A stretch of 43,876 bases of DNA. It comes from an uncultured Lachnospiraceae bacterium (GTDB taxonomy: Bacteria; Bacillota; Clostridia; Lachnospirales; Lachnospiraceae). The stretch's first letter is position 1; every line of letters starts with the position of its first letter. Under the pieces are notes generated by a model, which was not told the origin of the DNA, did no database searches, and saw nothing but the letters and a program-made list of their open reading frames with translations. The stretch is from assembly GCA_949472775.1 (NCBI GenBank), contig CASWVG010000020.1:1-43876 (forward strand), in the 5' to 3' direction. A program made the position numbers and the translations under genes. Positions 34,081 to 43,241 of this stretch are shown one piece after another.

Positions 34081-34187
34081 CAAGGATTGTGGGAGAAAAT
34101 TATGGGGATGGGATACCAGCAGGAGTGATGGGATTTGGACGGTTTTGGCAATAAAAGGATCGCGCAGGCGGCAGAATGGAGGAAAAC

Positions 34188-34868
34188 ATGGAGAAAATCA
34201 TTGAGGCGGTAAATGTGAGTTACATCTACCAGACAAAGTATCAGAAGACCAAGGCGCTCTCGGAAGTGAGCTGCTCCTTCGAGAGGGGAAAGGTATACGC
34301 CATCACGGGTAAATCCGGCAGCGGCAAGAGCACTTTTCTTTCGCTGCTCGCGGGGCTGGATGTGCCAACGGAAGGGACGCTTGCCGTGGAGGGGGAGGAC
34401 ATGAGGAAGATGAACCGGGACGCTTACCGTCTGAACCGCGCCTCCGTGATCTATCAGGCATTTCATCTGTTCCCCCTGCTGACGGTGATGGAGAACGTCA
34501 TGTTCCCCATGGAACTGCAGCATGTGCCCGCGAAGGAGGCGAAGGCGAGAGCGCAGGAGTATCTGGCGAAGGTCGGGCTGCCGGAGACGCTCTACAAAAA
34601 AATGCCTGGCATGATCAGCGGCGGGGAGCAGCAGCGGGTTGCCATCGCCAGAGCCATCGCCGCGGGTGGGGAGATCCTTCTCGCTGACGAGCCCACGGGG
34701 AATCTGGACAGCCAGAACGAGAAGGTGATCGTGGACCTTCTGTGTAAGCTGGCGCACGAGGACAACTACGCCGTGATCGTGGTGACCCACAACGAGGCGG
34801 TGGCGGCAGCGGCGGATGTGGTCTACGGCATGTCGGACGGGGTGCTGTCGGTGGTGAGAGGCGCGTAA
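34188..34868 (+). CDS. ABC transporter ATPase (MacB/LolD type)
   Basis: ATG 34188 follows GGAGG; an in-frame ATG at 34176 overlaps that site. 226 residues. Walker [11 protein letters not shown]-loop with [17 protein letters not shown], signature [14 protein letters not shown], Walker [15 protein letters not shown]-loop VVTHNEA. The signature starts ISGGE instead of LSGGQ, a minor change. This is the type that partners FtsX permeases in MacB, LolD and BceA systems. It is the only ATPase for the three permeases upstream and the last gene of the ECF-led locus. Confidence 0.94.
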   Translation: MEKIIEAVNVSYIYQTKYQKTKALSEVSCSFERGKVYAITGKSGSGKSTFLSLLAGLDVPTEGTLAVEGEDMRKMNRDAYRLNRASVIYQAFHLFPLLTVMENVMFPMELQHVPAKEAKARAQEYLAKVGLPETLYKKMPGMISGGEQQRVAIARAIAAGGEILLADEPTGNLDSQNEKVIVDLLCKLAHEDNYAVIVVTHNEAVAAAADVVYGMSDGVLSVVRGA

Positions 34869-34997
34869 ACGCATGACGGTGCGCTGTCAGTTATCCTTTA
34901 TCATATAGAAAATCTCTTTTAGAATCAGGAAGAATTTGCTATACTCATATTGTAACGATAAAAGCCATAGCCGCAATATAGAAAGAAGGTGAAATAT

Positions 34998-35189
34998 ATG
35001 CCAAATGGTCTTGAAATTACAAAAGCAGCGATTGATGATTTTAAAAAAATCCAGGATTACATGATCATTGCAAAAGAAGAAAATGCTGTAAGAACGTATG
35101 AAAAATTAAAAGATGAATATCATTCCTTAAAAGCAATCTTACAAGTGGCGGGTGTCAATCTAACAGATATTGATAAAATAAAAGAGTGA
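34998..35189 (+). CDS. Small helical protein, unknown function
   Basis: ATG 34998 follows GAAGGTG; a GTG at 34989 is in frame but too close to the ribosome site. 63 residues, predicted all helical and highly charged, ending LTDIDKIKE. No family recognised. It is AT-rich compared with its neighbours. A TATACT box at 34940-34945 gives it its own promoter, and it has its own terminator at 35249. It may be a small regulatory or toxin/antitoxin-like protein, but no partner is beside it. Confidence 0.6.
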   Translation: MPNGLEITKAAIDDFKKIQDYMIIAKEENAVRTYEKLKDEYHSLKAILQVAGVNLTDIDKIKE

Positions 35190-35248
35190 TCGGAGATTCA
35201 TAAAGAACACTGGAAAAAATAATCTGCCTGTGCTAAAATAGACACGTT

Positions 35249-35287
35249 GGGACAAAGAAGTCTGAAAAGATTTCTTTGTCCCTTTTT
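35249..35287 (+). terminator. Rho-independent terminator
   Basis: GGGACAAAGAA (35249-35259) pairs perfectly with TTCTTTGTCCC (35272-35282), then TTTTT. It ends the small-protein transcript before purF. Confidence 0.9.
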
Positions 35288-35340
35288 GCGCGTATAAGCA
35301 GAGTCAGAAGGCGGCAGAGTCAGGAAACGGAGGAACGAAG

Positions 35341-36741
35341 ATGGCGGAGATAAAAGAGGCGTGCGGCGTTGTTGGTATGTACGGGCCGGAGGGGGAGAAT
35401 GTGGCGCCCTCCCTCTACTACGGGCTGACAGCCCTGCAGCACAGAGGACAGGAAGCGTGCGGCATGGCGGTTTCCCGAACCGACAGGGAGCGGGGCAACG
35501 TGTGTTTTCACAAGGATCTGGGGCTGGTGAGCGAGGTGCTCACGAAGGAAGTTTTGGAGAAGATGGACGGCAATATCGGTCTGGGACATGTGCGGTATTC
35601 CACCACGGGGGCGTCTGTGGCGGAAAACGCCCAGCCGCTTGTGCTCTCCTACATCAAGGGGACACTGGCTCTCGCCCACAACGGCAATCTGATCAATACG
35701 CCCCAGTTAAAGTGGGAGCTGATCCAGAACGGGGCGATTTTCCACACCACCACGGATTCGGAGGTGATCGCTTTCCACATTGCGAGGGAGCGGGTGCATT
35801 CTGCCACGGTGGAGGAAGCAGTTTATAAAACGGCTCTGAAAATAAAGGGCGGCTATGCGCTGGTCATTATGAGTCCGCGGAAGCTGATCGGGGTGCGGGA
35901 CCCTTATGGCTTAAAACCCCTGTGCCTTGGAAAGCGGGAAGAGACTTATGTACTTGCCTCGGAGTCCTGTGCGCTGGATGCTGTGGGAGCTTCTTTTGTG
36001 CGGGATATTCAGCCGGGTGAGGTGGTCACGATTTCCGGCGGGGAGGTCAGATCACAGATGCTGCCGAAGAAAGGAAAGTGCGCCCACTGTATTTTTGAAT
36101 ATATCTATTTTGCAAGACTGGACAGTACGATGGACGGAGTGCGGGTGTACGACGCCAGAATCCGTGCGGGGCAGATGCTTGCCAAATCCTATCCCGTGGA
36201 GGCGGATCTGGTGACCGGCGTGCCGGAGTCGGGGCTTCCGGCAGCGCAGGGCTACGCGCTGGAGAGCGGCATACCTTTCGGGCTGGCGTTCTATAAGAAC
36301 AGTTACATAGGCAGAACTTTCATCAAGCCCACCCAGACGGAGCGGGAGTCCGCCGTCCGCATGAAGCTGAGCGTGCTGGAATCGGCGGTAAAAGAGAAAC
36401 GGATCGTGTTGGTGGATGATTCCATTGTGAGGGGAACCACCATCGCCAACCTGATCCGTCTTCTTAAGGAGGCAGGAGCCAGAGAAGTGCATGTGAGAAT
36501 CAGCTCGCCGCCTTTTCTCTATCCTTGTTATTTCGGTACCGATGTGCCCACGGGTTCCCAGCTCATCGCGGCAAACCACAGCGAGGAGGCGATCCGGGAG
36601 ATGATCGGTGCGGACTCCCTCGGCTATCTGCGCAGGGAGGACCTTTCTGAGATGGCGGAAGGTATTCCCCTGTGCAAGGCGTGCTTTGACGGGGTGTACC
36701 CTATAGATTGCAGCGGATGCCTGGAAAATCGTCTGTACTGA
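35341..36741 (+). CDS. purF: Amidophosphoribosyltransferase
   Basis: The start is ATG 35341 after GGAGGAACGAAG; 466 residues. It catalyses the first committed step of purine synthesis, PRPP + glutamine to phosphoribosylamine. After a short propeptide MAEIKEA, Cys8 is the glutaminase nucleophile (ACGVVGMYG). ALQHRGQEACGMAV and the N-terminal Ntn-hydrolase core follow. The phosphoribosyl motif is RIVLVDDSIVRGTTIANL. Cysteines KGKCAHCIFE, GIPLCKACFDG and DCSGC match the [4Fe-4S] type of Firmicute PurF. No other pur gene is in the window, so the gene is isolated from a pur operon here. Confidence 0.97.
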   Translation: MAEIKEACGVVGMYGPEGENVAPSLYYGLTALQHRGQEACGMAVSRTDRERGNVCFHKDLGLVSEVLTKEVLEKMDGNIGLGHVRYSTTGASVAENAQPLVLSYIKGTLALAHNGNLINTPQLKWELIQNGAIFHTTTDSEVIAFHIARERVHSATVEEAVYKTALKIKGGYALVIMSPRKLIGVRDPYGLKPLCLGKREETYVLASESCALDAVGASFVRDIQPGEVVTISGGEVRSQMLPKKGKCAHCIFEYIYFARLDSTMDGVRVYDARIRAGQMLAKSYPVEADLVTGVPESGLPAAQGYALESGIPFGLAFYKNSYIGRTFIKPTQTERESAVRMKLSVLESAVKEKRIVLVDDSIVRGTTIANLIRLLKEAGAREVHVRISSPPFLYPCYFGTDVPTGSQLIAANHSEEAIREMIGADSLGYLRREDLSEMAEGIPLCKACFDGVYPIDCSGCLENRLY

Positions 36742-36810
36742 CTGTAAAACCGCTAAAACAAAGCGACGCCTATGCCCCCCGGCCGTTTCGGGGCTGCTCT
36801 TTTCCTGGCA

Positions 36811-36844
36811 GCTCCCGCCTTCTGCACAGACAGAAGGCGGGAGC
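36811..36844. terminator. Bidirectional terminator between purF and the phosphorylase
   Basis: GCTCCCGCCTTCTG (36811-36824) pairs perfectly over 14 bp with 36831-36844 around CACAGA. It separates convergent genes; there is no T-run on the plus strand. Confidence 0.75.
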
Positions 36845-36855
36845 ATGTACGTTCC

Positions 36856-39024
36856 TTATTCCTTATAGTTGATCCACTTCAGCTCCATAGGAGCGAGATC
36901 GAGATGCATTTTGAGAACGCCGTCCATGTAGAGGTCGGTTTTCTTCTGTTCCTGAGTATTGTTGATCACGGCAATCATCCCCATCTTTTCAAAGACAGCG
37001 ATCTCGGTTTCCACATCGGTGACGTAGTACTTTTTCATCTCCTCTTCTCTGTGGGCCGCATAGTAGATGGCGCGCAGCAGAATGCGGCAGTTCTGCGGGG
37101 AGTAGGGCAGTCCCGTGAAGTAGACGCTGCGTCCCTTGCCGTATTCGTTGACCACAAGACGGCTGTACTTACCGTCCATATCGAGAATCTGGTAGTTTTC
37201 ACCCTGGGCGTAGATGCGGCTCTTTCCTTCGCCGAAATCAATGCTGCCTGTCACATCTTCCAGAATAAAGTGCTCCCTGTTCAGCTCATTGTACTTGTCG
37301 GTGCTCATGGAGAAGCCCAGCTCTCTGTCCACGCCGAGAACGTCACTCAACTGGAAGTAGCGTCCCTGATACTGGCAGGCAGTGGGTTCTCCCACGCCGA
37401 TAAAGCCGCCGCCCTCATCCACGAAACGGCGCAGGGCGCAGACCAGTTCGGGATCTTTCCAGACCTCGCCGCCGCTGAAAGCGGTGTAAGCATCCCCGGC
37501 GTTAATGATAACCCGGATGGCCGGATCAATTCCCTGTTTCATCTCATCGAAAGTAATAAACTCCACATCGATGGGCATGCCGCTCAAGGCCTCAATCACA
37601 CCTACATAGGAATAGATTTCGCGGTACCAGAGAGCGTGGTGCACCTGGTTTGCCATCCAGCGGCGAAGATTTCCCCAGCTGTTGAGGACAGCTACCTTAA
37701 AGGGTGCGGTGTATGCCTGGGATCCCTGCATGTTGGCATGGATCTGCCGGAACTCCGTTACAACTTGACTAATGCGGTCAATAAAGCCGGGCCACTCGTT
37801 TGCCAGTTTCAGATAGCCGCCGTAGCCGATCCGGTCCACGGGGGAGCGCAGGATTGCCCGGCGCGCTTTCATCCAGTTGTCTTTCGACTCGCCGATGGGA
37901 TCACCGCCTTCGGTGAACACATCCGGGAAGAAGTAGGGCAGAAGCCGGCCTTCCGTATAAGTTACGCCCTGTATGTCGGAGATCATGCGCAGGGTGACGC
38001 CGTCTCCCACGGATCCTACCACCGCATCCAGTCCGATGTTTTTAAAGTATTTGCCGAAAGGCTCTGTGCCGATCCAGTGGTCGCCTAAAAACATCATGGC
38101 TTCCTTGCCGTAGCTGTGGACAATATCAACCAGCTCTTTGGCAAGCTTGCTCACCTCAATCTGCTGAAATTCCACAAAGTCTAAGAACTGCTTTGAGGGG
38201 CTGCGGAAGATGGAGTTGTGGTAACCTTGGTCCACAATGTATTCCGGGCGGAACGGGTAGCCGGCCCACTTTTCAAACTGCTCCAGAATATAGGGGCTGA
38301 CGCTGGCGCTGTAGCCGAACCATTCCACGAATTTTTCCCGCTTCTGGTCGTCAAAGGTCAGAGTGAACTGGTGGAAAAAGGTCGTGAAGCGCACCACGTC
38401 CACACTGGGATTTTCCTCACACCAGCGGCGCAGCTTCTCCTTCACATAAGCCTGTGTCTTTGGCTGGCGCACATCAAAGGTGAGCTGGTGCGGGGCGTCT
38501 TTCCAGTCGTTGGTGATAAAGTTGTACATATGCACGGGATCCCAGATCAGGAAAGCAAGAAAACTTACGGTATACTGATGATAGGGAACGGTGTCGATCA
38601 CCACTTCGCCCGTGCTCTCATCGTACTGCCAGTGGTCTGTGGAGACAATCTCCCCCGTGGTTCTGTCGATGACTTCCCACCAGCGTTTGGGGTCGTCGAT
38701 GGTATTCACCTTAAGCTGCTGTGTGTGAAATCCTTTCATCAGGCGGATGCGCAGGGATTTGTCCCTGGCAGTCACCCGGTCGCTGATCAGGTATTCCTGC
38801 TGGATTTCTTCGGGATTTGCCTCAGCCCAGGCATTGTCCTTTCTGGTGGTGTAGTAGGTGGCGTAGATTTTCGCGTCCTGGGACAACAGCGCCTCGGGCA
38901 TGTCCGTCCCGTCGCAGTCCCGCAGGGCGTCTGCGCCCAGAAGGTTTTTGAGGCGTATGGTTTCTTCCACCATATCCACATCGGTAGGCAGCGTCAGCCG
39001 CCCGGTAAGGTTTTTTTCTTTCAT
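36856..39024 (-). CDS. GH112 phosphorylase (galacto-N-biose/lacto-N-biose type)
   Basis: ATG 39024 has GGTGA 5 bases upstream; an ATG four codons earlier overlaps the AGGA. 722 residues, the usual length for GH112. The TIM-barrel contains PSVDVVRFTTFFHQFTLTF, YIVDQGYHNS, FLGDHWIGTEPFGKYF and VVGSVGDGVTLRMISDIQGV, all conserved in 1,3-beta-galactosyl-N-acetylhexosamine phosphorylases. The enzyme splits galacto-N-biose or lacto-N-biose with phosphate to galactose-1-phosphate and the N-acetylhexosamine. Some GH112 members act on galactosyl-1,4-rhamnose instead, which cannot be excluded. No sugar transporter, kinase or mutase of the pathway is next to it, which is unusual. Confidence 0.92.
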   Translation of the reverse strand: MKEKNLTGRLTLPTDVDMVEETIRLKNLLGADALRDCDGTDMPEALLSQDAKIYATYYTTRKDNAWAEANPEEIQQEYLISDRVTARDKSLRIRLMKGFHTQQLKVNTIDDPKRWWEVIDRTTGEIVSTDHWQYDESTGEVVIDTVPYHQYTVSFLAFLIWDPVHMYNFITNDWKDAPHQLTFDVRQPKTQAYVKEKLRRWCEENPSVDVVRFTTFFHQFTLTFDDQKREKFVEWFGYSASVSPYILEQFEKWAGYPFRPEYIVDQGYHNSIFRSPSKQFLDFVEFQQIEVSKLAKELVDIVHSYGKEAMMFLGDHWIGTEPFGKYFKNIGLDAVVGSVGDGVTLRMISDIQGVTYTEGRLLPYFFPDVFTEGGDPIGESKDNWMKARRAILRSPVDRIGYGGYLKLANEWPGFIDRISQVVTEFRQIHANMQGSQAYTAPFKVAVLNSWGNLRRWMANQVHHALWYREIYSYVGVIEALSGMPIDVEFITFDEMKQGIDPAIRVIINAGDAYTAFSGGEVWKDPELVCALRRFVDEGGGFIGVGEPTACQYQGRYFQLSDVLGVDRELGFSMSTDKYNELNREHFILEDVTGSIDFGEGKSRIYAQGENYQILDMDGKYSRLVVNEYGKGRSVYFTGLPYSPQNCRILLRAIYYAAHREEEMKKYYVTDVETEIAVFEKMGMIAVINNTQEQKKTDLYMDGVLKMHLDLAPMELKWINYKE

Positions 39025-39213
39025 TTGAGTCACCATTCCTGTTTGAATTTTCTTTGTTGCATTTGTTTTCCGTATTTAATTCCTGCCCATATTACTATTA
39101 ACGAATGTTTTTTATGTTTCGTCTTTCAGTATATGCGCTGGTTTTATATCTATCTTTGCCAGTAGGGAAGCTGAATAACTGAAAAGGCGCAGACTCTGGT
39201 CAGGCTGCCCGTT

Positions 39214-39834
39214 TTATTCCGAAAGATTCAGGTAGCTTAACGTGCCTTCGGGAAGCCCCGTTCCCTGTTCCAACAGGGAGATCAGTCCTCGTATGGTGTA
39301 TTCACAGTCCTCCGGCGTGGTGGATAGAAAGGTGTTGTTCAGCTTTACGCCGAGGACAATCAGTACGATTTCCGCAAGCGCCTCCGGATAGTCGAAATGG
39401 ATTTCTCCGGCGGCAATGCCCTGTCTGATAATTTTCGCCAGATTCGGCTTTAATTCCGAGATCAGGTAATTTAAATATTTCTGATGCAGATAAGCGGATT
39501 CCTGTATCGTGATGGCTCTGCTTTTTTCATTGCCCTGTTTCAGAAAAGCGGCGGCGGAACTGCGGCATGCCTGAAACAGCATCGCCATCCGTGTAAAGGG
39601 CGGGATATCTGTCTGACCGGCAAGGTTTTTTGCGGTCAGTAAAGGCGCTTCATAATTTCTTCTGATCAGTGCGTCTAAAATTGCCTCTTTTGACGGAAAA
39701 TAATAATAGATGCTGCCCTTGCCGATGCCGGCTTTGGCGGCAATGTCGCTGACAGAGATATTCTGTATGCTCTTATCGATCATAAGCTGCTGGAGCGCGT
39801 CCAGAATTCTGTCATATTTTTGTGTGTCTGCCAT
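39214..39834 (-). CDS. TetR-family regulator divergent from the SCP2-like gene
   Basis: ATG 39834 follows AAAGGTG; the longer frame to 39867 has no ribosome site. 206 residues. The DNA-binding domain has NISVSDIAAKAGIGKGSIYYYFPSKEAILDALI. It is transcribed away from the SCP2-like gene. The 225-bp spacer contains two GACC-x3-GGTC palindromes in the other gene's promoter, so it probably represses that gene and maybe itself. It lies 189 bp upstream of the phosphorylase on the same strand, but a shared role is not evident. Confidence 0.93.
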   Translation of the reverse strand: MADTQKYDRILDALQQLMIDKSIQNISVSDIAAKAGIGKGSIYYYFPSKEAILDALIRRNYEAPLLTAKNLAGQTDIPPFTRMAMLFQACRSSAAAFLKQGNEKSRAITIQESAYLHQKYLNYLISELKPNLAKIIRQGIAAGEIHFDYPEALAEIVLIVLGVKLNNTFLSTTPEDCEYTIRGLISLLEQGTGLPEGTLSYLNLSE

Positions 39835-39944
39835 GATGAGCACCTTTCTGGTTGAATATGATGTCATTCATTTTATCATAGTTTAACGGCGCGGACAATC
39901 GCTGGCGGGAAAAAGTATTTAAATAAATACATTCCATAAACCGG

Positions 39945-40003
39945 TTGACCGTGGGTCGAAAAATATGGTATTGTTAGAGAGGATAAAATCGACCGCAGGT
40001 CGA
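39945..40003 (+). promoter_or_regulatory. Promoter with two TetR operators for the SCP2-like gene
   Basis: Site 1, TTGACC-GTG-GGTCGAA (39945-39960), contains the -35 TTGACC; -10 TATTGT lies at 39969-39974. Site 2, TCGACC-GCA-GGTCGA (39989-40003), is a perfect palindrome just downstream of the start. The arms match, so one regulator should bind both and block initiation. Confidence 0.75.
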
Positions 40004-40060
40004 AAAACGTAAAAGTGAGAGAGAAGGGAGCGAAGACTCCCGCTAGGAGGAAAGAGTAAA

Positions 40061-40444
40061 ATGACATACGCAGATTTTTTCTACGACATTAAGGGAAGAT
40101 TTATGGGCGCGGATGTGAGCGACATCCATGAGCATCTGGCTTTTGAGTTTGATATCGAGGACGAGGAAGCGGGTGGTTCTTTCTATGTGGAAGTGAAGGA
40201 CGGTACGCTCTATGTGGAGCCTTACGAGTACTACGACAGAGACGCGAGATTCATCTGCACGCCAGATGTGCTTGTAAAGATTGCGGAGGGTGAGATGGAT
40301 CCCGTGTGGGCGTTCACGACCCAGAAACTGAAAGTGGAGGGCAATATCGATAAGGCGCTGCGCTTGAAGGAGATCATTGAGTCCAAGCAGCGCGAGATGA
40401 AAAAAGCGGCTAAGCAGGAAGAGAAGAAGGCAAAGAAAGGTTGA
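40061..40444 (+). CDS. SCP2 sterol-binding-domain protein
   Basis: The start is ATG 40061 with AGGAGG upstream; 127 residues. The single SCP2-like fold is visible in HLAFEFDIEDEEAGGSFYVE, then DGTLYVEPYEY and DARFICTPDVLVKIAEGEMD with the following hydrophobic-tunnel helix (PVWAFTTQKLKVEGNI). A Lys/Glu-rich tail ends the protein. The family binds lipids, sterols or acyl-CoA. It is controlled by TetR sites in its promoter. Neighbouring alpha/beta hydrolase, condensation-like and acyl-carrier genes suggest lipid or acyl-chain handling. Confidence 0.88.
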   Translation: MTYADFFYDIKGRFMGADVSDIHEHLAFEFDIEDEEAGGSFYVEVKDGTLYVEPYEYYDRDARFICTPDVLVKIAEGEMDPVWAFTTQKLKVEGNIDKALRLKEIIESKQREMKKAAKQEEKKAKKG

Positions 40445-40615
40445 ATAAATACTCAGAAGAGCAATTGTTTCAACCGGGAATTTAAGCCGGCACAAATGCA
40501 TTTGATCGCGGAGCAGAATCGGAGTATTCCTTTGGAAAACCCTTGAAGTCTGCCCGCGTTTCTGGAGTATGCCTGTCGACAAATTTTGCATAAAGGGCTT
40601 CGGAATGGAGGAAAA

Positions 40616-41578
40616 GTGAGTAAAAAAAAGGGAATTCTGAAAAAGACAGTGCTGGGAGCGGGACTTCTGGCGGCGGTATGCGGCGGTGAGATCGCCTATT
40701 TTTACGGGCGCACCATGAAGCGCGGCAGGGCAAAGACCGAGCGGACCATCAAGATGTCGGGCACGGACTGGAGTCAGTACATGCCACTGATGGAAGAGCG
40801 CAAGGCGGCTATGCTGGCAAGGCCCCACGAAGATGTGTGGCAGACGAGTTTTGACGATCTGAAACTGCACGCCACCTATTTTCCGGCGCAGGCGCAGCAG
40901 GGAAAACAGAAGCTTGTGATCTGCTTTCACGGTTACACGAGTCAGGGGATGTCCGACTATATCGGTCTGTCAGATTATTATCAGAAGAGAGGTTTTGCCA
41001 TGCTTTTGCCGGATGCGAGAGCGCACGGTGAAAGTGAGGGAGAATATATCGGCTTCGGATGCCTTGACAGGCAGGACGCGCTTGGCTGGATCAGATGGGC
41101 GGTTGAGAAGCTTGGTGAAGAGACGGAGATTCTTCTGCACGGCACCTCCATGGGTGCGGCAACGCTTCTGATGCTGAGTGGATTAAAACTGCCGGAACAG
41201 GTGAAGGGTATTGTTTCCGACTGCGGTTTTACATCCCCGAAGGAAGTGTTCACCCATGTGCTTCACACCATGTATCATCTGCCTGCCTTTCCCATTATAC
41301 CGGGAGCGGATCTGGTGAACAGGAAGCTTGCGGGTTACGGCATGGATGAGTGCAACGCAAGGCGGGAAGTGGAGAAGGCTAAGGTGCCGATTCTGTTTAT
41401 CCACGGTGGGAACGACACTTTTGTGCCATGGCAGATGTGCCACGATATTTATGAGCACTGCGCTTCTCCAAAGAGCAAGCTGATCGTTGACGGCGCGGCA
41501 CATGCGGAGAGTTACTACAAGGATATGGAGAGCTATGAGGCGGCTCTCACGAAGTTTATCGGTGAAGTGATGGCGTGA
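40616..41578 (+). CDS. Membrane-anchored alpha/beta hydrolase
   Basis: GTG 40616, four bases after GGAGG, is preferred to an ATG frame at 40586 that crosses the ribosome site. 320 residues. An N-terminal helix (VLGAGLLAAVCGGEIAYF, about 11-28) anchors it. The nucleophile elbow is LHGTSMGAATLLML (Ser in G-T-S-M-G). The acid is in GGNDTFVP and the catalytic His in GAAHAESYYKD. The substrate is not clear; serine hydrolases of this type act as esterases, lipases or thioesterases. It lies upstream of the condensation-like gene on the same strand. Confidence 0.9.
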   Translation: MSKKKGILKKTVLGAGLLAAVCGGEIAYFYGRTMKRGRAKTERTIKMSGTDWSQYMPLMEERKAAMLARPHEDVWQTSFDDLKLHATYFPAQAQQGKQKLVICFHGYTSQGMSDYIGLSDYYQKRGFAMLLPDARAHGESEGEYIGFGCLDRQDALGWIRWAVEKLGEETEILLHGTSMGAATLLMLSGLKLPEQVKGIVSDCGFTSPKEVFTHVLHTMYHLPAFPIIPGADLVNRKLAGYGMDECNARREVEKAKVPILFIHGGNDTFVPWQMCHDIYEHCASPKSKLIVDGAAHAESYYKDMESYEAALTKFIGEVMA

Positions 41579-41605
41579 GAAGTATTTCTAAAGGTTCCCA
41601 GTTGA

Positions 41606-41624
41606 ATCGCAGAAAAGCTGCGAT
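41606..41624 (+). promoter_or_regulatory. Hairpin directly before the ribosome site of the condensation-like gene
   Basis: ATCGCAG (41606-41612) pairs perfectly with CTGCGAT (41618-41624) around AAAAG, ending two bases before AAGGAGG. It may regulate translation or be part of a leader. Confidence 0.5.
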
Positions 41625-41637
41625 AAAGGAGGTAGTG

Positions 41638-43032
41638 ATGAAGACAAGAAACGGACACAAGACGTATCCCCTTACGGTGGCGCAGAAGTTCCATATTTTT
41701 TACATGGATTTCTGCCCAAAGAAAGAGGTTGTAAATATCGGCACCAGTCTGACCATTGAGTATGAGCTGGATATCGAGGAGCTGAAGCGTGCGGTTTACA
41801 AGGCGTATGAGCGCTGTGAGTCCATGCGGGTGCGCTTTGCCTACGATAAGAAAGAAGAGCAGTGGTATCAGTATGTGGTGGAGAAAGAAGAGCGTGATAT
41901 CGAGTACGTGGACTTCACGGGTAAAACCATGGAGGAAGCGGCTGAGATTATGACAGGCTGGACACGGGTGCCTTTCCAGAGAGAGGACAGCCCGCTGAAC
42001 CGGGTAGTGATGATTAAGACGCCGGACGGCTGTCAGGGGCTTTATGTGCTGGGAGACCATATGCTGATGGACGCACAGTCACTGATCTGCTTCCTGCGGG
42101 ATGTGATTGAGCTTTACTGTAACGTCAAATTTGAGTATGGCTATCCGCTCGATATGCGTTCTTTTACTGAGCAGTTGGAAAAGGATCTTGCATACGAGGC
42201 GGGAAGCAAAGCGCAGGCAAGGGACAGAGAGTACTTCCAGAAACTGATCGGAGAGTCGGAGCCGATTTTTAACGGCATTGAGGGTCCGGGTCAGCTGGAG
42301 GAAGCGCGGAAAAAATTCCCCGGGACAAGGGCAGCTTTTTCCGCCACTGCAAAAGTGGATTCGGCGCTGGATATCTTCCATCTGGAAGAGGAGCCGACCC
42401 AGAGGCTGATGCGCTTCTGCGAGGAACAGCACATTTCCCTGCAGTGTCTGCTGATTATGGGCATCCGCACATACCTGCAGAAGATGAACGGCAACGACGA
42501 CGTGTCCATTAACGTGGCGTATGCGAGACGCGCTACCCTTCTGGAGAAAAAGTCGGGCGGTACGAGAATCCACTCCTTCCCGTTCCGGACAATTCTCTCC
42601 GAGGAACAGACCTTTATGGAGGGCATTCTTGCGATCCGCAACGGGCAGAACGAGGTGTTCCGCCATACGAATTATAACCCGGTGGAATATTTCGCTTACA
42701 GAAGCAAGCTTTACAATACGCCGCAGGGCGCCACTTATGAGCCCATGTCCCTGACCTATCAGCCCATGACCTTAAAGGAGAAGGGCTTAGATCAGCTCGG
42801 GGATATCCGATATAAGACAAAATGGTATCCCAACGGGGCAACCACGCAGGCAATGTATCTGACAGTGATGCATCGCCCCGACGACAACGGACTGGACTTT
42901 AACTTTGAGCATCAGGTGGCGGCGGTGAGCCGCGAGACGCTGGAGCGTTTCTACTATTACATGTGCAAGATCATGTTCAAGGGAACCGAGAACCCGAATC
43001 TGAAAATCGGGGATATTATAAAGCTGATATAA
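41638..43032 (+). CDS. Stand-alone condensation-domain-like enzyme
   Basis: ATG 41638 follows AAGGAGG; the ORF also extends to an ATG-less upstream region. 464 residues, the size of one NRPS condensation domain plus flanks. The N-terminus has PLTVAQKFHIFYMDF as in C-domains. The active-site motif HHxxxDG appears as D140-H141-x3-D145-A146, so the catalytic His and Asp remain while the first His and last Gly are changed. Late in the sequence, DDVSINVAYARRATLLEKKS and GLDFNFEHQVAAVSRETLERF match the C-domain floor loop and end. It should join an acyl or aminoacyl group on a carrier to an amine or alcohol. A free-standing ACP follows. Confidence 0.85.
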   Translation: MKTRNGHKTYPLTVAQKFHIFYMDFCPKKEVVNIGTSLTIEYELDIEELKRAVYKAYERCESMRVRFAYDKKEEQWYQYVVEKEERDIEYVDFTGKTMEEAAEIMTGWTRVPFQREDSPLNRVVMIKTPDGCQGLYVLGDHMLMDAQSLICFLRDVIELYCNVKFEYGYPLDMRSFTEQLEKDLAYEAGSKAQARDREYFQKLIGESEPIFNGIEGPGQLEEARKKFPGTRAAFSATAKVDSALDIFHLEEEPTQRLMRFCEEQHISLQCLLIMGIRTYLQKMNGNDDVSINVAYARRATLLEKKSGGTRIHSFPFRTILSEEQTFMEGILAIRNGQNEVFRHTNYNPVEYFAYRSKLYNTPQGATYEPMSLTYQPMTLKEKGLDQLGDIRYKTKWYPNGATTQAMYLTVMHRPDDNGLDFNFEHQVAAVSRETLERFYYYMCKIMFKGTENPNLKIGDIIKLI

Positions 43033-43059
43033 CGGTTCAGCCAGACCGGATCTGTAAGA

Positions 43060-43179
43060 CAAATCGTATTTTTACGAATTTGATGTACAGATAAAGGGCT
43101 GAGGGAACGCCGGCTTTAATGAGCCGATCGAGCTTTGCGAAATCTATAGCTGCAAAGCAGTGGAGAGCGCAGTGTGCGC
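43060..43179 (+). other. Run of four stem-loops before the carrier-protein gene
   Basis: Hairpins: CAAAT-CGTA/TACGAATTTG (43060-43082), CGGCT/AGCCG (43111-43126), GCTTTGC/GCAAAGC (43132-43158) and GCGCA/TGCGC (43167-43179). They fill the 209-bp gap between the condensation-like gene and the ACP gene. No T-run follows any of them. They could set the ACP:enzyme ratio by processing or attenuation. Confidence 0.5.
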
Positions 43180-43241
43180 GATTTTGTGGCTGGCTTGGGT
43201 TGGACGTAAACAGAGCAAAAAGAAAGGGAGGTTAACATAAC

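Noticed and set aside
36772-38088. 438-codon plus-strand open frame opposite the phosphorylase
   Set aside because: It is antisense to a clear GH112 gene; no ribosome site or family.
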